From the NCBI RefSeq assembly GCF_014251695.1, contig NZ_CP059195.1:418031-482030 (forward strand): a DNA stretch of 64,000 bases, written 5' to 3'. Numbering within the stretch: position 1 is the first letter of the stretch; each line of letters begins with the position of its first letter. The notes beneath the pieces are model-generated. The model had not been told where the DNA came from, ran no database searches, and saw only the letters and a program-made list of their open reading frames with translations. The DNA is from Blattabacterium cuenoti (GTDB taxonomy: Bacteria > Bacteroidota > Bacteroidia > Flavobacteriales > Blattabacteriaceae). Shown in pieces: positions 1 through 10,164 of the stretch. Position numbers and translations under genes: made by a program.

Positions 1-164
1 TTTGGATTTCTAAAAAAAAAAATTAAAAAAAGATAAAAAGCGATCAAAAAAATTGATACGAAAATAAAAATTAATCTACACAATAAAAAGAAAAAAAATA
101 TCACTAATAATAGTATTATTACTAATGTGTATCCTAAAAATACAATTCCTTCTTTATGAATCAT
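1..164 (-). CDS. psd: phosphatidylserine decarboxylase, N-terminal part (runs off window)
   Basis: Only about 54 N-terminal codons are present, and the gene continues past the left edge. The minus strand opens with MIHKEGIVFLGYT, has two strongly hydrophobic stretches, and reaches FFFRNP at the edge. That HKEG start, membrane anchor and RNP motif are typical of the compact phosphatidylserine decarboxylase proenzyme. The family converts phosphatidylserine to phosphatidylethanolamine at the inner membrane and matures by self-cleavage at a C-terminal LGST-like site, which is outside this window. The gene lies 28 bases downstream of cdsA on the same strand, which supports a phospholipid role. A GTG six bases upstream is an alternative start. 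Confidence 0.72.
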   Translation of the reverse strand, partial: MIHKEGIVFLGYTLVIILLLVIFFFFLLCRLIFIFVSIFLIAFYLFLIFFFRNP

Positions 165-192
165 GATCACAAAATTATATTTTTTAATATAT

Positions 193-1017
193 TTAAAAAA
201 TATAAACCAAACTAGTTACGACAGTGGCTATAATAGGAATCACAAAAATAAAACTATCTAATCTATCTAAAAATCCACCATGACCAGGAAACAAAACTCC
301 GGAATTTTTAACACTGCAAGATCTTTTAATAGTAGATTCTACAAGATCTCCAATAGTAGAAAAAATAGGAATAGTGAAAGATAAAATAAACCAATATTTT
401 TCTCCCCATACTTTGTATAAAAAAAATCCTAATATTATACAAAAAAATAAACCAGCAATAACACCTTCTATTGATTTTTTAGGAGAAACAGATATAGCTA
501 TTTTTCTTTTCCCCCATTTTTTTCCTATTAAATAGGATAAAGAATCATTTGTCCATATTAAAATAAATATACCTAAAATTAATTGTTTTCCATTATGAAT
601 CATAGTATATATATAAGATGCTAAATAAAAAGGCATAATAATATACATTAATCCAAAAATTAGATGACTCGCTTGTATTATTTTTTCTTTATGAGAATAT
701 TTTTTAGAAAATAATTGAATCATAAGAAAAATTATAGAATAAGGGATGAAACAAATGATATATGAAATTAATCCTTTTTCTTTTCCTATAAAAATATCCA
801 TAATAATAGAAAGTAAAAAAAATAAAGAAGTAATTTTTATTAAAATAGTGTTTATTCTTAGTATTAATAAAAATTCAAACAAACAAAATAAAGATAATAT
901 CATCATTACTATTCGAAAAGTTTTTTCTCCTTTTTCAATAGAAAAAATAATTGAAATTACATAAATCAAACCGGTAATAAATCTTATTATAAAGTCTAAA
1001 TCTTTTTTTTTTTTCAT
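193..1017 (-). CDS. cdsA: phosphatidate cytidylyltransferase CdsA
   Basis: This 274-residue integral membrane protein makes CDP-diacylglycerol from phosphatidate and CTP, the entry to all bacterial phospholipids. It has about eight hydrophobic segments. The C-terminal family signature is visible around residues 228-254: STIKRS, then an FPGHGGFLDRLDS block with the conserved His, Gly-Gly, Asp-Arg and Asp. Length is normal. It follows ftsH by 24 bases and precedes psd, so it probably belongs to an rsfS-ftsH-cdsA-psd transcript. Codons 2-5 are an uninterrupted run of 12 A residues on the coding strand (1003-1014), a slippery tract that is currently in frame. Confidence 0.95.
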   Translation of the reverse strand: MKKKKDLDFIIRFITGLIYVISIIFSIEKGEKTFRIVMMILSLFCLFEFLLILRINTILIKITSLFFLLSIIMDIFIGKEKGLISYIICFIPYSIIFLMIQLFSKKYSHKEKIIQASHLIFGLMYIIMPFYLASYIYTMIHNGKQLILGIFILIWTNDSLSYLIGKKWGKRKIAISVSPKKSIEGVIAGLFFCIILGFFLYKVWGEKYWFILSFTIPIFSTIGDLVESTIKRSCSVKNSGVLFPGHGGFLDRLDSFIFVIPIIATVVTSLVYIF

Positions 1018-1041
1018 TTTATATTCAAATTCATTATCAAA

Positions 1042-2997
1042 TCAAGAAGAAGATATATTACTAACAGAACTTAACATATCACCGATTTCATCAGTATAAG
1101 GTCTCTCTCCAAATAGATTTTTTAAATCTTCTCTAAAAATAACTTCTTTTTCTAATAATTCGTTAGCCAATAACGACAATTTTTTTTCATTATTTTTCAA
1201 TATTTTTTTAGCTCTTTGATATTGTTCTGTTATAATTTTAGATATTTCTTCATCTATAATTTGAGCCGTTTTTTCACTGTAAGGTTTTGAAAAAGATAAT
1301 TCATTTTGTCCTGTAGAATCATAATAAGAAATGTTTCCAATTCTTTCATTCAATCCAAAAATTGCTACCATAGATTGAGCTTGTTTAGTAACTCTTTCTA
1401 AATCATTTAAGGCTCCAGTAGAAATAGATCTAAAAATAATTTCTTCGGCAGATCTTCCAGCTAATAATGCACATATTTCATCTTTCATTTGTTCTGGAGT
1501 GGTTAATTGTCTTTCCTCTGGAAGATACCATGCTGACCCCAATGATCTTCCTCTTGGAACTATAGTAACCTTTACTAAAGGGGCTGCATGTTCTAATAAC
1601 CAACTAATTATAGCATGCCCAGCTTCATGATAAGCAATTCGTTTTTTTTCATTTGGTTTTATAATTTTATTCTTTTTTTCTAAACCCCCAATAATACGAT
1701 CTATTGCGTCAAGAAAATCTTGATTTTCTATTTTAGATCTATCTTTTCTTGCTGCAATGAGAGCTGATTCATTACAAACATTAGCAATATCCGCTCCACT
1801 AAATCCTGGAGTTTGTCTTGCTAAAAAATCTATATCTACGTTATCAGATAATACTAATCTTTCAAGATGGACACAAAATATTTCTTTCCTTTCATTTAAT
1901 TCAGGTGGATCTACTAATATAGTACGGTCAAAACGACCTGGACGAAGTAAAGCTTTATCCAAAATATCGGATCTGTTAGTTGCAGCTAATACAATTACAT
2001 TAGTATGAGTTCCGAATCCATCCATTTCTGTTAAAAGTTGATTTAAAGTATTTTCTCTTTCATCATTTGATCCAGCTATACTGCTTTTTCCACGAGCTCT
2101 TCCTATAGCATCTATCTCATCAATGAATATAATGCATGGAGATTTTTCTTTTGCTTTTTCAAATAAATCTCTAACTCTAGATGCTCCTACTCCTACAAAC
2201 ATTTCTACAAAATCTGATCCTGATAAAGAAAAAAATGGGACCTTTGCTTCTCCAGCCACAGCTTTAGCTAATAAAGTCTTTCCTGTTCCTGGTGGACCTA
2301 TCAATAAAGCTCCTTTAGGAATTTTTCCTCCAAGTTTAGTATATTTTTGTGGACTTTTTAAAAATTCCACTATTTCTTGAACTTCTTCTTTAGCCCCTTC
2401 TAAACCTGCAACATCTTTAAACGTTATTTTTACATTATCATTTTCATCAAATAACTTAGCTCTGGATTTACCAATATTAAATATTTGACCTCCTGGGCCT
2501 CCACTAGGAGATCCTATTCTTCTAAATAAAAAAATCCAAAAAATAATTAATAATATAAAAAATATACCATAATCAAAGAAAAATTTAGTTATGGTATATT
2601 CTTGTTGATTTTTAAAATCAATAACAGTACTTAAATCATATTTTTTCTTATATTCTTCATATTTTTTTTGAAAAAACTGTAAATCTCCTATTTCAAATTC
2701 ATATTGTAATGGTTGTGTCATGAAACTTTTTTCAGATTCATTATTTTTAATAATATTTCGATTAGAATTATTAAATGGTAAAAATTCTTTTTTCAAATAA
2801 ACATATACTATTTCTCTATGTTTTACTATAATTTTTTGAACTTTTCCTTTCGATAAGATATGAAAAAAAGTATCTTGATCTATTTTTCTAGGATTAGAAA
2901 AAGAAGATTTAAAAAAAAATATACCTAAAAATATAGCAAATATAACTGCATATACCCAAAAAAAGTTATTTTTACTTTTTATTTTTTTATTTATCAT
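1042..2997 (-). CDS. ftsH: ATP-dependent zinc metalloprotease FtsH
   Basis: FtsH is the membrane-anchored hexameric AAA+ protease that removes misassembled membrane proteins and some soluble regulators. The 651-residue product has a membrane segment near residues 13-30, a periplasmic domain, and a second membrane segment near 139-158. The Walker A motif GPPGTGKT is at 234-241, followed by the [12 protein letters not shown] Walker B and a second region of homology ending in RPGRFDR. The zinc-binding HEAGH is at 457-461. All catalytic elements are intact and the length is normal for Bacteroidota. It lies between rsfS and cdsA on the same strand. Confidence 0.98.
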   Translation of the reverse strand: MINKKIKSKNNFFWVYAVIFAIFLGIFFFKSSFSNPRKIDQDTFFHILSKGKVQKIIVKHREIVYVYLKKEFLPFNNSNRNIIKNNESEKSFMTQPLQYEFEIGDLQFFQKKYEEYKKKYDLSTVIDFKNQQEYTITKFFFDYGIFFILLIIFWIFLFRRIGSPSGGPGGQIFNIGKSRAKLFDENDNVKITFKDVAGLEGAKEEVQEIVEFLKSPQKYTKLGGKIPKGALLIGPPGTGKTLLAKAVAGEAKVPFFSLSGSDFVEMFVGVGASRVRDLFEKAKEKSPCIIFIDEIDAIGRARGKSSIAGSNDERENTLNQLLTEMDGFGTHTNVIVLAATNRSDILDKALLRPGRFDRTILVDPPELNERKEIFCVHLERLVLSDNVDIDFLARQTPGFSGADIANVCNESALIAARKDRSKIENQDFLDAIDRIIGGLEKKNKIIKPNEKKRIAYHEAGHAIISWLLEHAAPLVKVTIVPRGRSLGSAWYLPEERQLTTPEQMKDEICALLAGRSAEEIIFRSISTGALNDLERVTKQAQSMVAIFGLNERIGNISYYDSTGQNELSFSKPYSEKTAQIIDEEISKIITEQYQRAKKILKNNEKKLSLLANELLEKEVIFREDLKNLFGERPYTDEIGDMLSSVSNISSS

Positions 2998-3044
2998 ATA
3001 GGTTTCTTCATTGCTTAATTTTAAATAAAAACCTTAGTTATATT

Positions 3045-3365
3045 TTATGTATTATGATTCCAAAGATTTTCTATGTCATAATAGAATCTTAACTGTTCTT
3101 GAAAAATATGAACAACAATAGAAACATAATCAACTAAAATCCACTCTCTATTTTTCAATCCTTCTACATGCCAAGGTTTTTTTTGTAATTTTTCAATTAT
3201 CATTTTTTCTATAGATTGAGAAATAGCATATACTTGATTATGAGAATCTCCATTACAAATAACAAAATAATCACAAACAAAATTATCTCTATTTTTTAAA
3301 TTTATAACAGATATATTTTTTCCTTTAACCATTTGGATCCCTTCTATGATTTTATCTAATAACAA
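3045..3365 (-). CDS. rsfS: ribosomal silencing factor RsfS
   Basis: RsfS (YbeB/Iojap family) binds protein L14 of the large ribosomal subunit and blocks subunit joining when nutrients are scarce. The 106-residue product shows family features: LLDKIIEGIQMVKGKNISVINL at the start, DYFVICNGDSHNQVYAIS in the core, then WHVEGLKNREWILVDY and VVHIFQEQLRFYYDIENLW at the end. The start chosen is TTG, since no in-frame ATG precedes the conserved region and a stop lies six codons upstream. It is the first gene of the minus-strand run into ftsH and is divergent from birA. Confidence 0.93.
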   Translation of the reverse strand: MLLDKIIEGIQMVKGKNISVINLKNRDNFVCDYFVICNGDSHNQVYAISQSIEKMIIEKLQKKPWHVEGLKNREWILVDYVSIVVHIFQEQLRFYYDIENLWNHNT

Positions 3366-3483
3366 AACACAAATTATTTTTTAATATTGTTAAATAAATA
3401 AACAAATTTTTATTTTATTAAATTTATTTCAAAAAACAAAAATAAGGTTTTCGTTTTAAAGAAGTTAAATTTTACAAAACATT

Positions 3484-4247
3484 TTGAAAAAACTTATTTG
3501 GCCTATAAATCTAATTATATTAAAAAAAATTAATTCTACAAATCAATATGCTAGAAAATATATTCATGAAAAATATAATTGGATAATCATTTGGACAATG
3601 AATCAAATCAAAGGAATAGGAATGGATCAAAATTTATGGCATGCAGAAAAAAAAAAAATTTAACTTTTAGTATTGTTTTTAAACCTATTAAAACTTTACA
3701 TACAAAAAAAATTTATATTATAAATGTTATTGTAAGTAATGCTATACATAAAATTTTATCTGAATATTATAATAAAAAAAATAAAGAAAAAATTTGGATT
3801 AAGTGGCCCAACGATATTATCGTAGATGATAAAAAAATAGGAGGAATTTTAATAGAGAATAGTCTTTTTTCAGGAAAAATTTATAATATTATTATTGGAA
3901 TAGGTTTAAATATTTATCAAAAAAAATTTCAAAAAAAATGGAATGCTTCTTCTTTAAAAGAAATATTTAATCTAAATTTTGATTTAGATTACCTTTTTTA
4001 CAATATTATATATTTTATTCAAAAAGAATACCTTCTTTTTATAATTTATGGAGAGAAATTTATACGAGAATATTACATCAATCATCTATACTTGAAAGAT
4101 AAAATCTCTATTTTTTATATTTATAAAACAAATAATTATATTCTAGGCATAATACGATCTATAACAGATAAAGGGTTTTTAGTCATTGAATCTAATAAAA
4201 AATTCTATTTTTTTTTTCATAAAGAAATAGAATTTTTTATTCTGTAG
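3484..4247 (+). CDS. birA: biotin-[acetyl-CoA carboxylase] ligase, frameshifted at a poly(A) run
   Basis: Biotin protein ligase attaches biotin to the carrier protein of acetyl-CoA carboxylase. The gene is split over two frames. The first, from TTG 3484, reads LIWPINLIILKKINSTNQYA, which matches the family start, and ends at a stop at 3661. The second reads KKKNLTFSIVFKP, then IKWPNDIIVDDKKIGGILIE and GIGLN, all conserved. The switch is at 12 A residues (3647-3658), and a 13th A would restore one product of about 254 residues. There is no helix-turn-helix domain, as in short ligases. The biotin-site GRGxxG motif reads GIGMDQ, so the key arginine appears lost. It could be a functional gene rescued by slippage or a young pseudogene. 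Confidence 0.85.
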
Positions 4248-4268
4248 TATTTTTATACCTTTTTCTTG

Positions 4269-6059
4269 CTATTTTTTTAATCCTATTTTTTTTATCATAT
4301 TTTTCCAATCATTACGTTTTATAATTTTTTTTTCTTGAATTTTTAAAAAAATTTCTTTTTCATCCAACATTAATTCTTTAATAAAAAAGAAAAATACAAT
4401 ATTAATTATATTAGACGTAAAATAATATAAAGATAAAGCGGAGGCATAACTATTTATGAAAAACAACATTATGACAGGCATTAAATATAATATAAAATTC
4501 ATATCAGGAATAGAAGAATCATTTTCATTTTGTGTAAAATCTTTTCTTCCATCATTACTCAATTTTGTATAAACTAACAACGCTAAAGAATATAATAAAG
4601 TTAGTAAACTTACATGATTTCCATAAAAAGGAATAAAAAAAGGTAATTTTAAAATTGAATCATATGAAGTAAGATCTTCCACCCATAAAAAAGATTTTCC
4701 TCTCAAATTAATTATAGTAGGAAAAAATTTAAATAAAGAATAGAAAATAGGAATCTGAAATAATGTAGAAATACATCCAGACATTGGATTAATCCCCACA
4801 TGATGATATAAGTCCATTATCGCTCTCTGTTTTTTAAAAACATCTCCTCTATATTTATGATTTAATTTTTCAATTTCTGGACGAATCAATTTCATCATAG
4901 CGCTCAATTTATATTGTTTATAAGTAATTGGAAATAATATAAATTTTACAACTACAGTCATCAAAATAATGATAATACCATAATTTAAATTTGTTTTTTC
5001 CAAAAATTGAAAAACTACTAAAAAAAAATATTTATTAATCCATTTTAGAACCCCCCATCCAAATGGAATAATATTTTCGAATCCATTTTGATATTTTTTT
5101 AATAATTTTAAATCCAAAGGACCAAAATAAAATCGAAAAGAAAGATGATGCTCCTCATATTTTCCCGTATTAATAAATGTTTTTAATTGAATTCTTTTTA
5201 AAAAAGATCCAGAAGATAAATTTTCAGATCTAATAAAAACATTTTTTAATATTTTTTTTGGAATAAATACAAAAGAAAAAAATTGTTGCTTATGAGCAAT
5301 CCAATTCGTTTCAGATATATTTTTATCTTCCGTTTTTTTTTCAGATAAATAGTTTACAGTATGGGAATTATTTGAATTTTTGTTAGAAACAGAATAATAT
5401 ACTTGAGTATAAGAATTCTCCCAATTTCTATCCTTTTCTAGAGACAAAATTTTATGCTCTAAATTGAGATAAAATCCATGTTTTTTATTCTCATCAAAAG
5501 AATCAAAATTTTTAATTCGAATAGAAAAACCAATATCATACTGATTTTTTTCTTCTATTGTATATATGTAATCTAAAAATCCTTTTCCATAAGGATTTTT
5601 AGCTCTCATGATAAGAGTTTTAATTCCAGAAGCTTTATTTTTTTCTAATAAAAAAGGTTTAAAATATAAAGTATTTGTGTCAATATTCAATCCTTTTTTA
5701 TAAAAAAAAGATAATTTATATAATAAACTATAATTTTTTATTAAATAAAGATTTTTAGTATGATATGATAATGAAGAATTATATGCTTTATATTTTTTTA
5801 AAATAACATCATCAATTCCTCCTCCTAAACTAGATATTTTAAGTTTTAAAACATCATTTTCTAATAAAAAAAAGTCATTTTTTTTTCTTTTTGTCGTAAG
5901 AAAAATATCTTCTTTTGTAAAAGATTCTTTATGGTTTAAACTTGGTTTTCTATTATAACCACTATGGTAGTTATTGTTAAAATAAGTAAAAATTATTAAA
6001 ACAAACAATATAAGAATAAATCCTATTATATAGCTATAATCTAAATTTTTCTCCTTCAT
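4269..6059 (-). CDS. yidC: membrane protein insertase YidC
   Basis: YidC inserts and folds inner-membrane proteins, alone or with SecYEG. The 596-residue product has the Gram-negative layout. A membrane anchor is at about residues 9-24, followed by a long periplasmic domain that includes the conserved NWIAHKQQFFSFVF stretch. The Oxa1-like insertase domain spans about 355-560, with five hydrophobic segments, the KQYKLSAMMK region and GCISTLFQIPIFYSLFKFF. Its ATG overlaps the stop of pyrG as ATGA, so the two genes are translationally coupled. Confidence 0.96.
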   Translation of the reverse strand: MKEKNLDYSYIIGFILILFVLIIFTYFNNNYHSGYNRKPSLNHKESFTKEDIFLTTKRKKNDFFLLENDVLKLKISSLGGGIDDVILKKYKAYNSSLSYHTKNLYLIKNYSLLYKLSFFYKKGLNIDTNTLYFKPFLLEKNKASGIKTLIMRAKNPYGKGFLDYIYTIEEKNQYDIGFSIRIKNFDSFDENKKHGFYLNLEHKILSLEKDRNWENSYTQVYYSVSNKNSNNSHTVNYLSEKKTEDKNISETNWIAHKQQFFSFVFIPKKILKNVFIRSENLSSGSFLKRIQLKTFINTGKYEEHHLSFRFYFGPLDLKLLKKYQNGFENIIPFGWGVLKWINKYFFLVVFQFLEKTNLNYGIIIILMTVVVKFILFPITYKQYKLSAMMKLIRPEIEKLNHKYRGDVFKKQRAIMDLYHHVGINPMSGCISTLFQIPIFYSLFKFFPTIINLRGKSFLWVEDLTSYDSILKLPFFIPFYGNHVSLLTLLYSLALLVYTKLSNDGRKDFTQNENDSSIPDMNFILYLMPVIMLFFINSYASALSLYYFTSNIINIVFFFFIKELMLDEKEIFLKIQEKKIIKRNDWKNMIKKIGLKK

Positions 6060-7684
6060 ATATAAGAAGAATTCTGAGAAACTATAATAGATACTTGTAT
6101 AAAATTAATAAATAAAGGATGTGGATTCGTTATTGTACTTTGATATTCTGGATGATATTGAACGCCTAAGAAAAAAATATGATTTTCTAATTCTAACGCT
6201 TCCACTAAACCTGTTTCTGGATTAATTCCAACTGCCTTCATTCCAGCATTAGAAAAACATTTCAAATAATCATTATTAAATTCATATCTATGACGATGTC
6301 TTTCAAAGACATCTTTTTTTTCTCCATAAATAGAAAATATTTTAGATCCTTTTACAAGAGAACATTTCCATGTTCCTAAACGCATTGTTCCTCCTGTATG
6401 AGTTAATGTTTTTTGTTTCTCCATTAAACTTATTACTGGATAAGATGTATTTGGATTTGTTTCATAACTTTCTGCTTTTGTTAATCCTAATACATTTCTA
6501 GCAAATTCTATTACGGCAATTTGCATCCCCAAACATATTCCAAAAAATGGGATTTGATTTTCTCTTGCATATTTTGCTGCAAGTATTTTTCCTTCTATTC
6601 CTCTATTTCCAAATCCTGGAGCAACTAAAATTCCTGAAATTCCTTTAAAATATTCATTTATATTTTTCTCTTTTATCATTTCTGAATAAATCCATTTTAT
6701 ATCAACATAAGTTTCATTTTTTGTTCCTGCATGAATTAAAGCTTCCGTAATTGATTTATAAGAATCATGTAAAGAAACATATTTTCCAACTAATGCTATT
6801 TTAATTTCATATTTTGGATTTTTATATTTTTTAATAAAAATTTTCCATTTATCCAAATCTGGAGTTGTAATGGTAGATAAATTTAAATGATTCAATACGA
6901 CTTCATCAAAATTTTGTAAATTTAATAAACAAGGAATTTCATATATAATTTTAGTATCTATTGATTCAATAACATGTTTTGGTTTAACATTACAAAATAA
7001 AGCCAATTTGTTTCTAATATTATCCGATATATGTTTTTCTGTTCTACAGACTATAATATCTGCTTGTATTCCATTTTCCATTAAATTTCGAACAGAATGT
7101 TGTGTTGGTTTTGTTTTAATTTCTCCAGTAACCGTAATATATGGAAGTAACGTCAAATGAATTACTAATCCATTAAATTTTCCTAATTCCCACTTTAATT
7201 GACGCACTGATTCAACGTAAGGTAAACTTTCTATATCGCCTACAGTTCCTCCTATTTCAGTAATAATAATATCATAATTTTGGGATTCTCCAAGTATTTT
7301 TATCCGTCTTTTAATTTCATCAGTAATATGTGGAATAACTTGTACTGTTTTTCCCAAATAGTTTCCTTTTCTTTCATTATCTATTACTGTTTTATATATA
7401 AAACCTGATGTTACATTATTTTCTTTAGTTGTAGCTTGATTTAAAAATCGTTCATAATGTCCTAAATCTAAATCTGTTTCTGCTCCATCTTTAGTCACAA
7501 AACATTCTCCATGTTCATAAGGATTTAAAGTTCCTGGATCTACGTTAAAATAAGGATCTAATTTTAATATCGAAATTTTATATCCCCTCGCTTTTAATAA
7601 CATACCTAACGAAGCTGAAACAATTCCTTTTCCTAAAGAAGAGCTGACTCCTCCTGTAACAAAAATATATTTTGTTTCCATCAA
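6056..7684 (-). CDS. pyrG: CTP synthase (glutamine-hydrolysing)
   Basis: CTP synthase aminates UTP to CTP using glutamine and ATP, in pyrimidine nucleotide synthesis. The 542-residue protein starts with KYIFVTGGVSSSLGKGI, the nucleotide-binding loop of the synthetase domain (about 1-270), including the DPYFNVDPGTLNPYEHGE block. A class I glutamine amidotransferase domain follows, with the nucleophile in FFGICLGMQIAV at Cys384 and the His-Glu pair in VQYHPEYQS near the end. Both domains are complete. The 5' side faces the SRP RNA gene across a region holding a perfect inverted repeat at 7710-7754. CTP also feeds the nearby CdsA reaction. Confidence 0.98.
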   Translation of the reverse strand: MMETKYIFVTGGVSSSLGKGIVSASLGMLLKARGYKISILKLDPYFNVDPGTLNPYEHGECFVTKDGAETDLDLGHYERFLNQATTKENNVTSGFIYKTVIDNERKGNYLGKTVQVIPHITDEIKRRIKILGESQNYDIIITEIGGTVGDIESLPYVESVRQLKWELGKFNGLVIHLTLLPYITVTGEIKTKPTQHSVRNLMENGIQADIIVCRTEKHISDNIRNKLALFCNVKPKHVIESIDTKIIYEIPCLLNLQNFDEVVLNHLNLSTITTPDLDKWKIFIKKYKNPKYEIKIALVGKYVSLHDSYKSITEALIHAGTKNETYVDIKWIYSEMIKEKNINEYFKGISGILVAPGFGNRGIEGKILAAKYARENQIPFFGICLGMQIAVIEFARNVLGLTKAESYETNPNTSYPVISLMEKQKTLTHTGGTMRLGTWKCSLVKGSKIFSIYGEKKDVFERHRHRYEFNNDYLKCFSNAGMKAVGINPETGLVEALELENHIFFLGVQYHPEYQSTITNPHPLFINFIQVSIIVSQNSSYI

Positions 7685-7709
7685 AATAAAAAATAAAACA
7701 AACTAAACA

Positions 7710-7754
7710 AATTTTTATTGAACTCTTCTGAAAAAGAAGAGTTCAATAAAAATT
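7710..7754. repeat. perfect 20-bp inverted repeat between pyrG and ffs
   Basis: The arms 7710-7729 and 7735-7754 are perfect reverse complements of 20 bases with a five-base loop (GAAAA). The GC-bearing core is GAACTCTTCT. Runs of T precede the core and runs of A follow it on either strand, the reverse of an intrinsic terminator, and both flanking genes point away. If pyrG transcription starts to the right of it, it would form a strong hairpin in the pyrG leader ending about 25 bases before the ATG. A cruciform or protein-binding role is an alternative. Confidence 0.8.
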
Positions 7755-7830
7755 GATCTATAAATTGGATAATAAATTCTAATTTAAAAAATGAGAATTT
7801 ATGATTTTTTTTTTATATTTACCAATATTT

Positions 7831-7930
7831 GGGGCAAGTTCTACACAATCAGCTCCCTATCAATCCTCCAGGGTGGGAACACAGCAAAGGGAATCAGGTT
7901 GTAGCGATGTGATGTAGTTAAGCTTGCCCC
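7831..7930 (+). ncRNA. ffs: signal recognition particle RNA (4.5S-type)
   Basis: The RNA component of the bacterial SRP binds Ffh and FtsY for co-translational membrane targeting. The ends pair (GGGGCAAG at 7831-7838 with CTTGCCCC at 7923-7930). The interior contains the hallmark domain IV: CAGG, then GUG, a GGAA tetraloop and CAC, then AGCA. This is exactly the symmetric loop and tetraloop that Ffh recognises. A run of six T follows at 7931-7936, consistent with termination on the plus strand. It lies 42 bases before clpX. Confidence 0.94.
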
Positions 7931-7972
7931 TTTTTTATCTCCCATTTCATAATAAAAAAAGAAAAGGAATTT

Positions 7973-9175
7973 ATGGAATATTTGTTAAAATGTAATTTTT
8001 GTGGAAGGAATAAAAATGATATCACTTTTCTTATATCAGGAATAAATGGACATATTTGTAACGACTGTGTCGAAAAAACTTACTCTATAGTTCATAAAAA
8101 ATTTTTATTAAAGAATACTCGTAATAAAAATAATAATGAATTTATAGAGATAAAAAAACCAAAAGAAATAAAATCTTTTTTAGATAAATATGTTGTGGGA
8201 CAAAATGAAGCCAAAAAAATTATATCCGTAGCTGTTTATAATCATTATAAACGCATAGAAAAACAAAATGAGACAAATATAGAAATAGAGAAATCTAATG
8301 TATTATTGATTGGGGAAACAGGAACAGGAAAAACTTTACTAGCAAAAACTATATCAAAACTTTTGAAAATCCCCTTTGCTATAGCTGATGCTACTACTCT
8401 AACTGAAGCAGGGTATGTAGGGGAAGACGTCGAATCTATTTTAAGTAAATTATTACAATCTGTTAATTATAATATAGATTATGCTGAAAAAGGAATCATT
8501 TTTTTGGATGAAATAGATAAAATTTCTAGAAAAAGTAATAATCCTTCTATTACTAGAGATGTATCTGGAGAAGGTGTACAACAAGCGTTACTAAAAATAT
8601 TGGAAGGATCCGTAATCAATGTTCCTCCACAAGGAGGAAGAAAGCATCCAGATCAAAAAATGATACAAATTAATACTGAAAATATACTATTTATAGCTGG
8701 AGGAACTTTTGATGGTATAGAAAAAATTATTTCGGATAGAACAGAAAAAATGTCTATAGGTTTTATGACTAAAGACAAAAGAAAAAAAAATATAGAAAAT
8801 AATTATCTAAAAAATATTCTTTCTGAAGATTTAAAAAATTTTGGATTAATTCCTGAAATTATAGGAAGATTCCCTGTTGTTACTTATTTAAATCCACTAA
8901 ACAAAAATACATTAAAACAAATTTTAATTGAACCAAAAAATGCTTTAATCAAACAATATAAAAAATTATTTGATATGGATCATATTTCTTTAAATATAAC
9001 AGATGACGCCTTAAATATTATAGTGGATCAAACTTTTCAATTAGGTTTAGGAGCCAGAGGCTTACGGACATTTTGTGAAAAAATATTTTTAGATTATATG
9101 TTTGATATAGAAAATGTTCAATCTACATTAAATATAGATCAAAATATAGTAAAACAAAAACTTTTTTATTCTTAA
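7973..9175 (+). CDS. clpX: ATP-dependent Clp protease ATP-binding subunit ClpX
   Basis: ClpX is the AAA+ unfoldase that feeds tagged proteins into the ClpP peptidase. The 400-residue product has the N-terminal zinc-binding domain with Cys7, Cys10, Cys29 and Cys32, Walker A GETGTGKT at about 114-121, and Walker [11 protein letters not shown] around 180. A conserved [14 protein letters not shown] and a sensor-2 GARGLR near the C terminus complete it. Length is normal. The stop directly abuts the end of the convergent obg gene. clpP is not in the window. Confidence 0.98.
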   Translation: MEYLLKCNFCGRNKNDITFLISGINGHICNDCVEKTYSIVHKKFLLKNTRNKNNNEFIEIKKPKEIKSFLDKYVVGQNEAKKIISVAVYNHYKRIEKQNETNIEIEKSNVLLIGETGTGKTLLAKTISKLLKIPFAIADATTLTEAGYVGEDVESILSKLLQSVNYNIDYAEKGIIFLDEIDKISRKSNNPSITRDVSGEGVQQALLKILEGSVINVPPQGGRKHPDQKMIQINTENILFIAGGTFDGIEKIISDRTEKMSIGFMTKDKRKKNIENNYLKNILSEDLKNFGLIPEIIGRFPVVTYLNPLNKNTLKQILIEPKNALIKQYKKLFDMDHISLNITDDALNIIVDQTFQLGLGARGLRTFCEKIFLDYMFDIENVQSTLNIDQNIVKQKLFYS

Positions 9176-10162
9176 TCATTCTCTAATAAGTTTCCACAAT
9201 TTTTTGATCAATTCTGATAATCCTTCTTTTGTAAAAGAAGAAATCAAAATAATATTTTCTTTTAATTTAAAAAAAAATTCCTTTATTTCCTTTTTTTTTT
9301 CATCATTGATTAAATCCGATTTAGATATTGCCAATAAACGTTTTTTATTTAAAAGATTTGAATTAAATTTTTTCAATTCATTTAATAAAATAAAGTATTC
9401 TTTTTTTTTATCTATTGTTTCTGAAGAAATTAAAAATAACAAAACGGAATTTCTCTCTACATGTCTTAAAAAATGATGTCCTAAACCTTTACCTTCAGAC
9501 GCTCTTTCTATAATTCCAGGAATATCAGCCGCTAAAAAAGAATTGAAATCTACTTCTACCACTCCTATATTTGGAATTTTCGTTGTGAAAGCAAAATTTC
9601 CTATTTTAGGTTTAGCTTTTGTTATTATAGAAAGTAAAGTAGATTTTCCAGTATTAGGAAACCCTATAAATCCTACATCTGCTAATATTTTTAATTCTAA
9701 AAAAATCCAATTTCCTTTTGTTTTCATTCCCGATTGAGCATAGTCAGGAGACTGATAAATAGAATTTTTAAAAAAAGCATTTCCTTTTCCTCCTTTTCCT
9801 CCCTCAAATAAAATTTTTTTTTGAAGATTTTTGGTTATTTCCATTAAAATATTTTTTTTTTCATCTTTTACTACAGTTCCTACAGGTACTTCTATTAATA
9901 ACTCTTTTCCATTTGCCCCAGTTATGTTATTTCCTTTTCCTGGAAATCCGGACTTAGCTATCCAATGCTTATGATATCTTAAATGTAAAAAAGTATGAAT
10001 GTTAGAATTTCCTTTAATAATAATATTTCCTCCTTTTCCTCCTGTTCCCCCATCTGGGCCCCCTCTACTTATATGTCTATCCCTATAAAAATGAACGCAT
10101 CCACACCCTCCATCTCCACTTTTACAATAAATTTTTATAAAATCGACAAAAGAGTTTTTCAT
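9176..10162 (-). CDS. obgE: Obg family GTPase (ribosome assembly)
   Basis: Obg/CgtA is an essential GTPase acting in assembly of the large ribosomal subunit and in stress signalling. The 328-residue protein has the glycine-rich Obg fold at about 1-160, with GDGGCG, GGPDGGTGGKGG and GGKGGKGNAFF. A GTPase domain follows with G1 GFPNTGKST at about 167-175, a switch region ending in ADIPGI, and a SKSDL G4. No C-terminal extension is present, which is usual in Bacteroidota. It starts two bases after the adk stop, so the two are probably co-transcribed. Confidence 0.96.
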   Translation of the reverse strand: MKNSFVDFIKIYCKSGDGGCGCVHFYRDRHISRGGPDGGTGGKGGNIIIKGNSNIHTFLHLRYHKHWIAKSGFPGKGNNITGANGKELLIEVPVGTVVKDEKKNILMEITKNLQKKILFEGGKGGKGNAFFKNSIYQSPDYAQSGMKTKGNWIFLELKILADVGFIGFPNTGKSTLLSIITKAKPKIGNFAFTTKIPNIGVVEVDFNSFLAADIPGIIERASEGKGLGHHFLRHVERNSVLLFLISSETIDKKKEYFILLNELKKFNSNLLNKKRLLAISKSDLINDEKKKEIKEFFFKLKENIILISSFTKEGLSELIKKLWKLIRE

Positions 10163-10164
10163 AA

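Noticed and set aside
3645-3665. Programmed -1 or +1 ribosomal frameshift in birA
   Set aside because: A ribosomal shift is conceivable on A12, but no downstream pseudoknot or upstream Shine-Dalgarno was seen. Polymerase slippage or sequence error explains it more simply.
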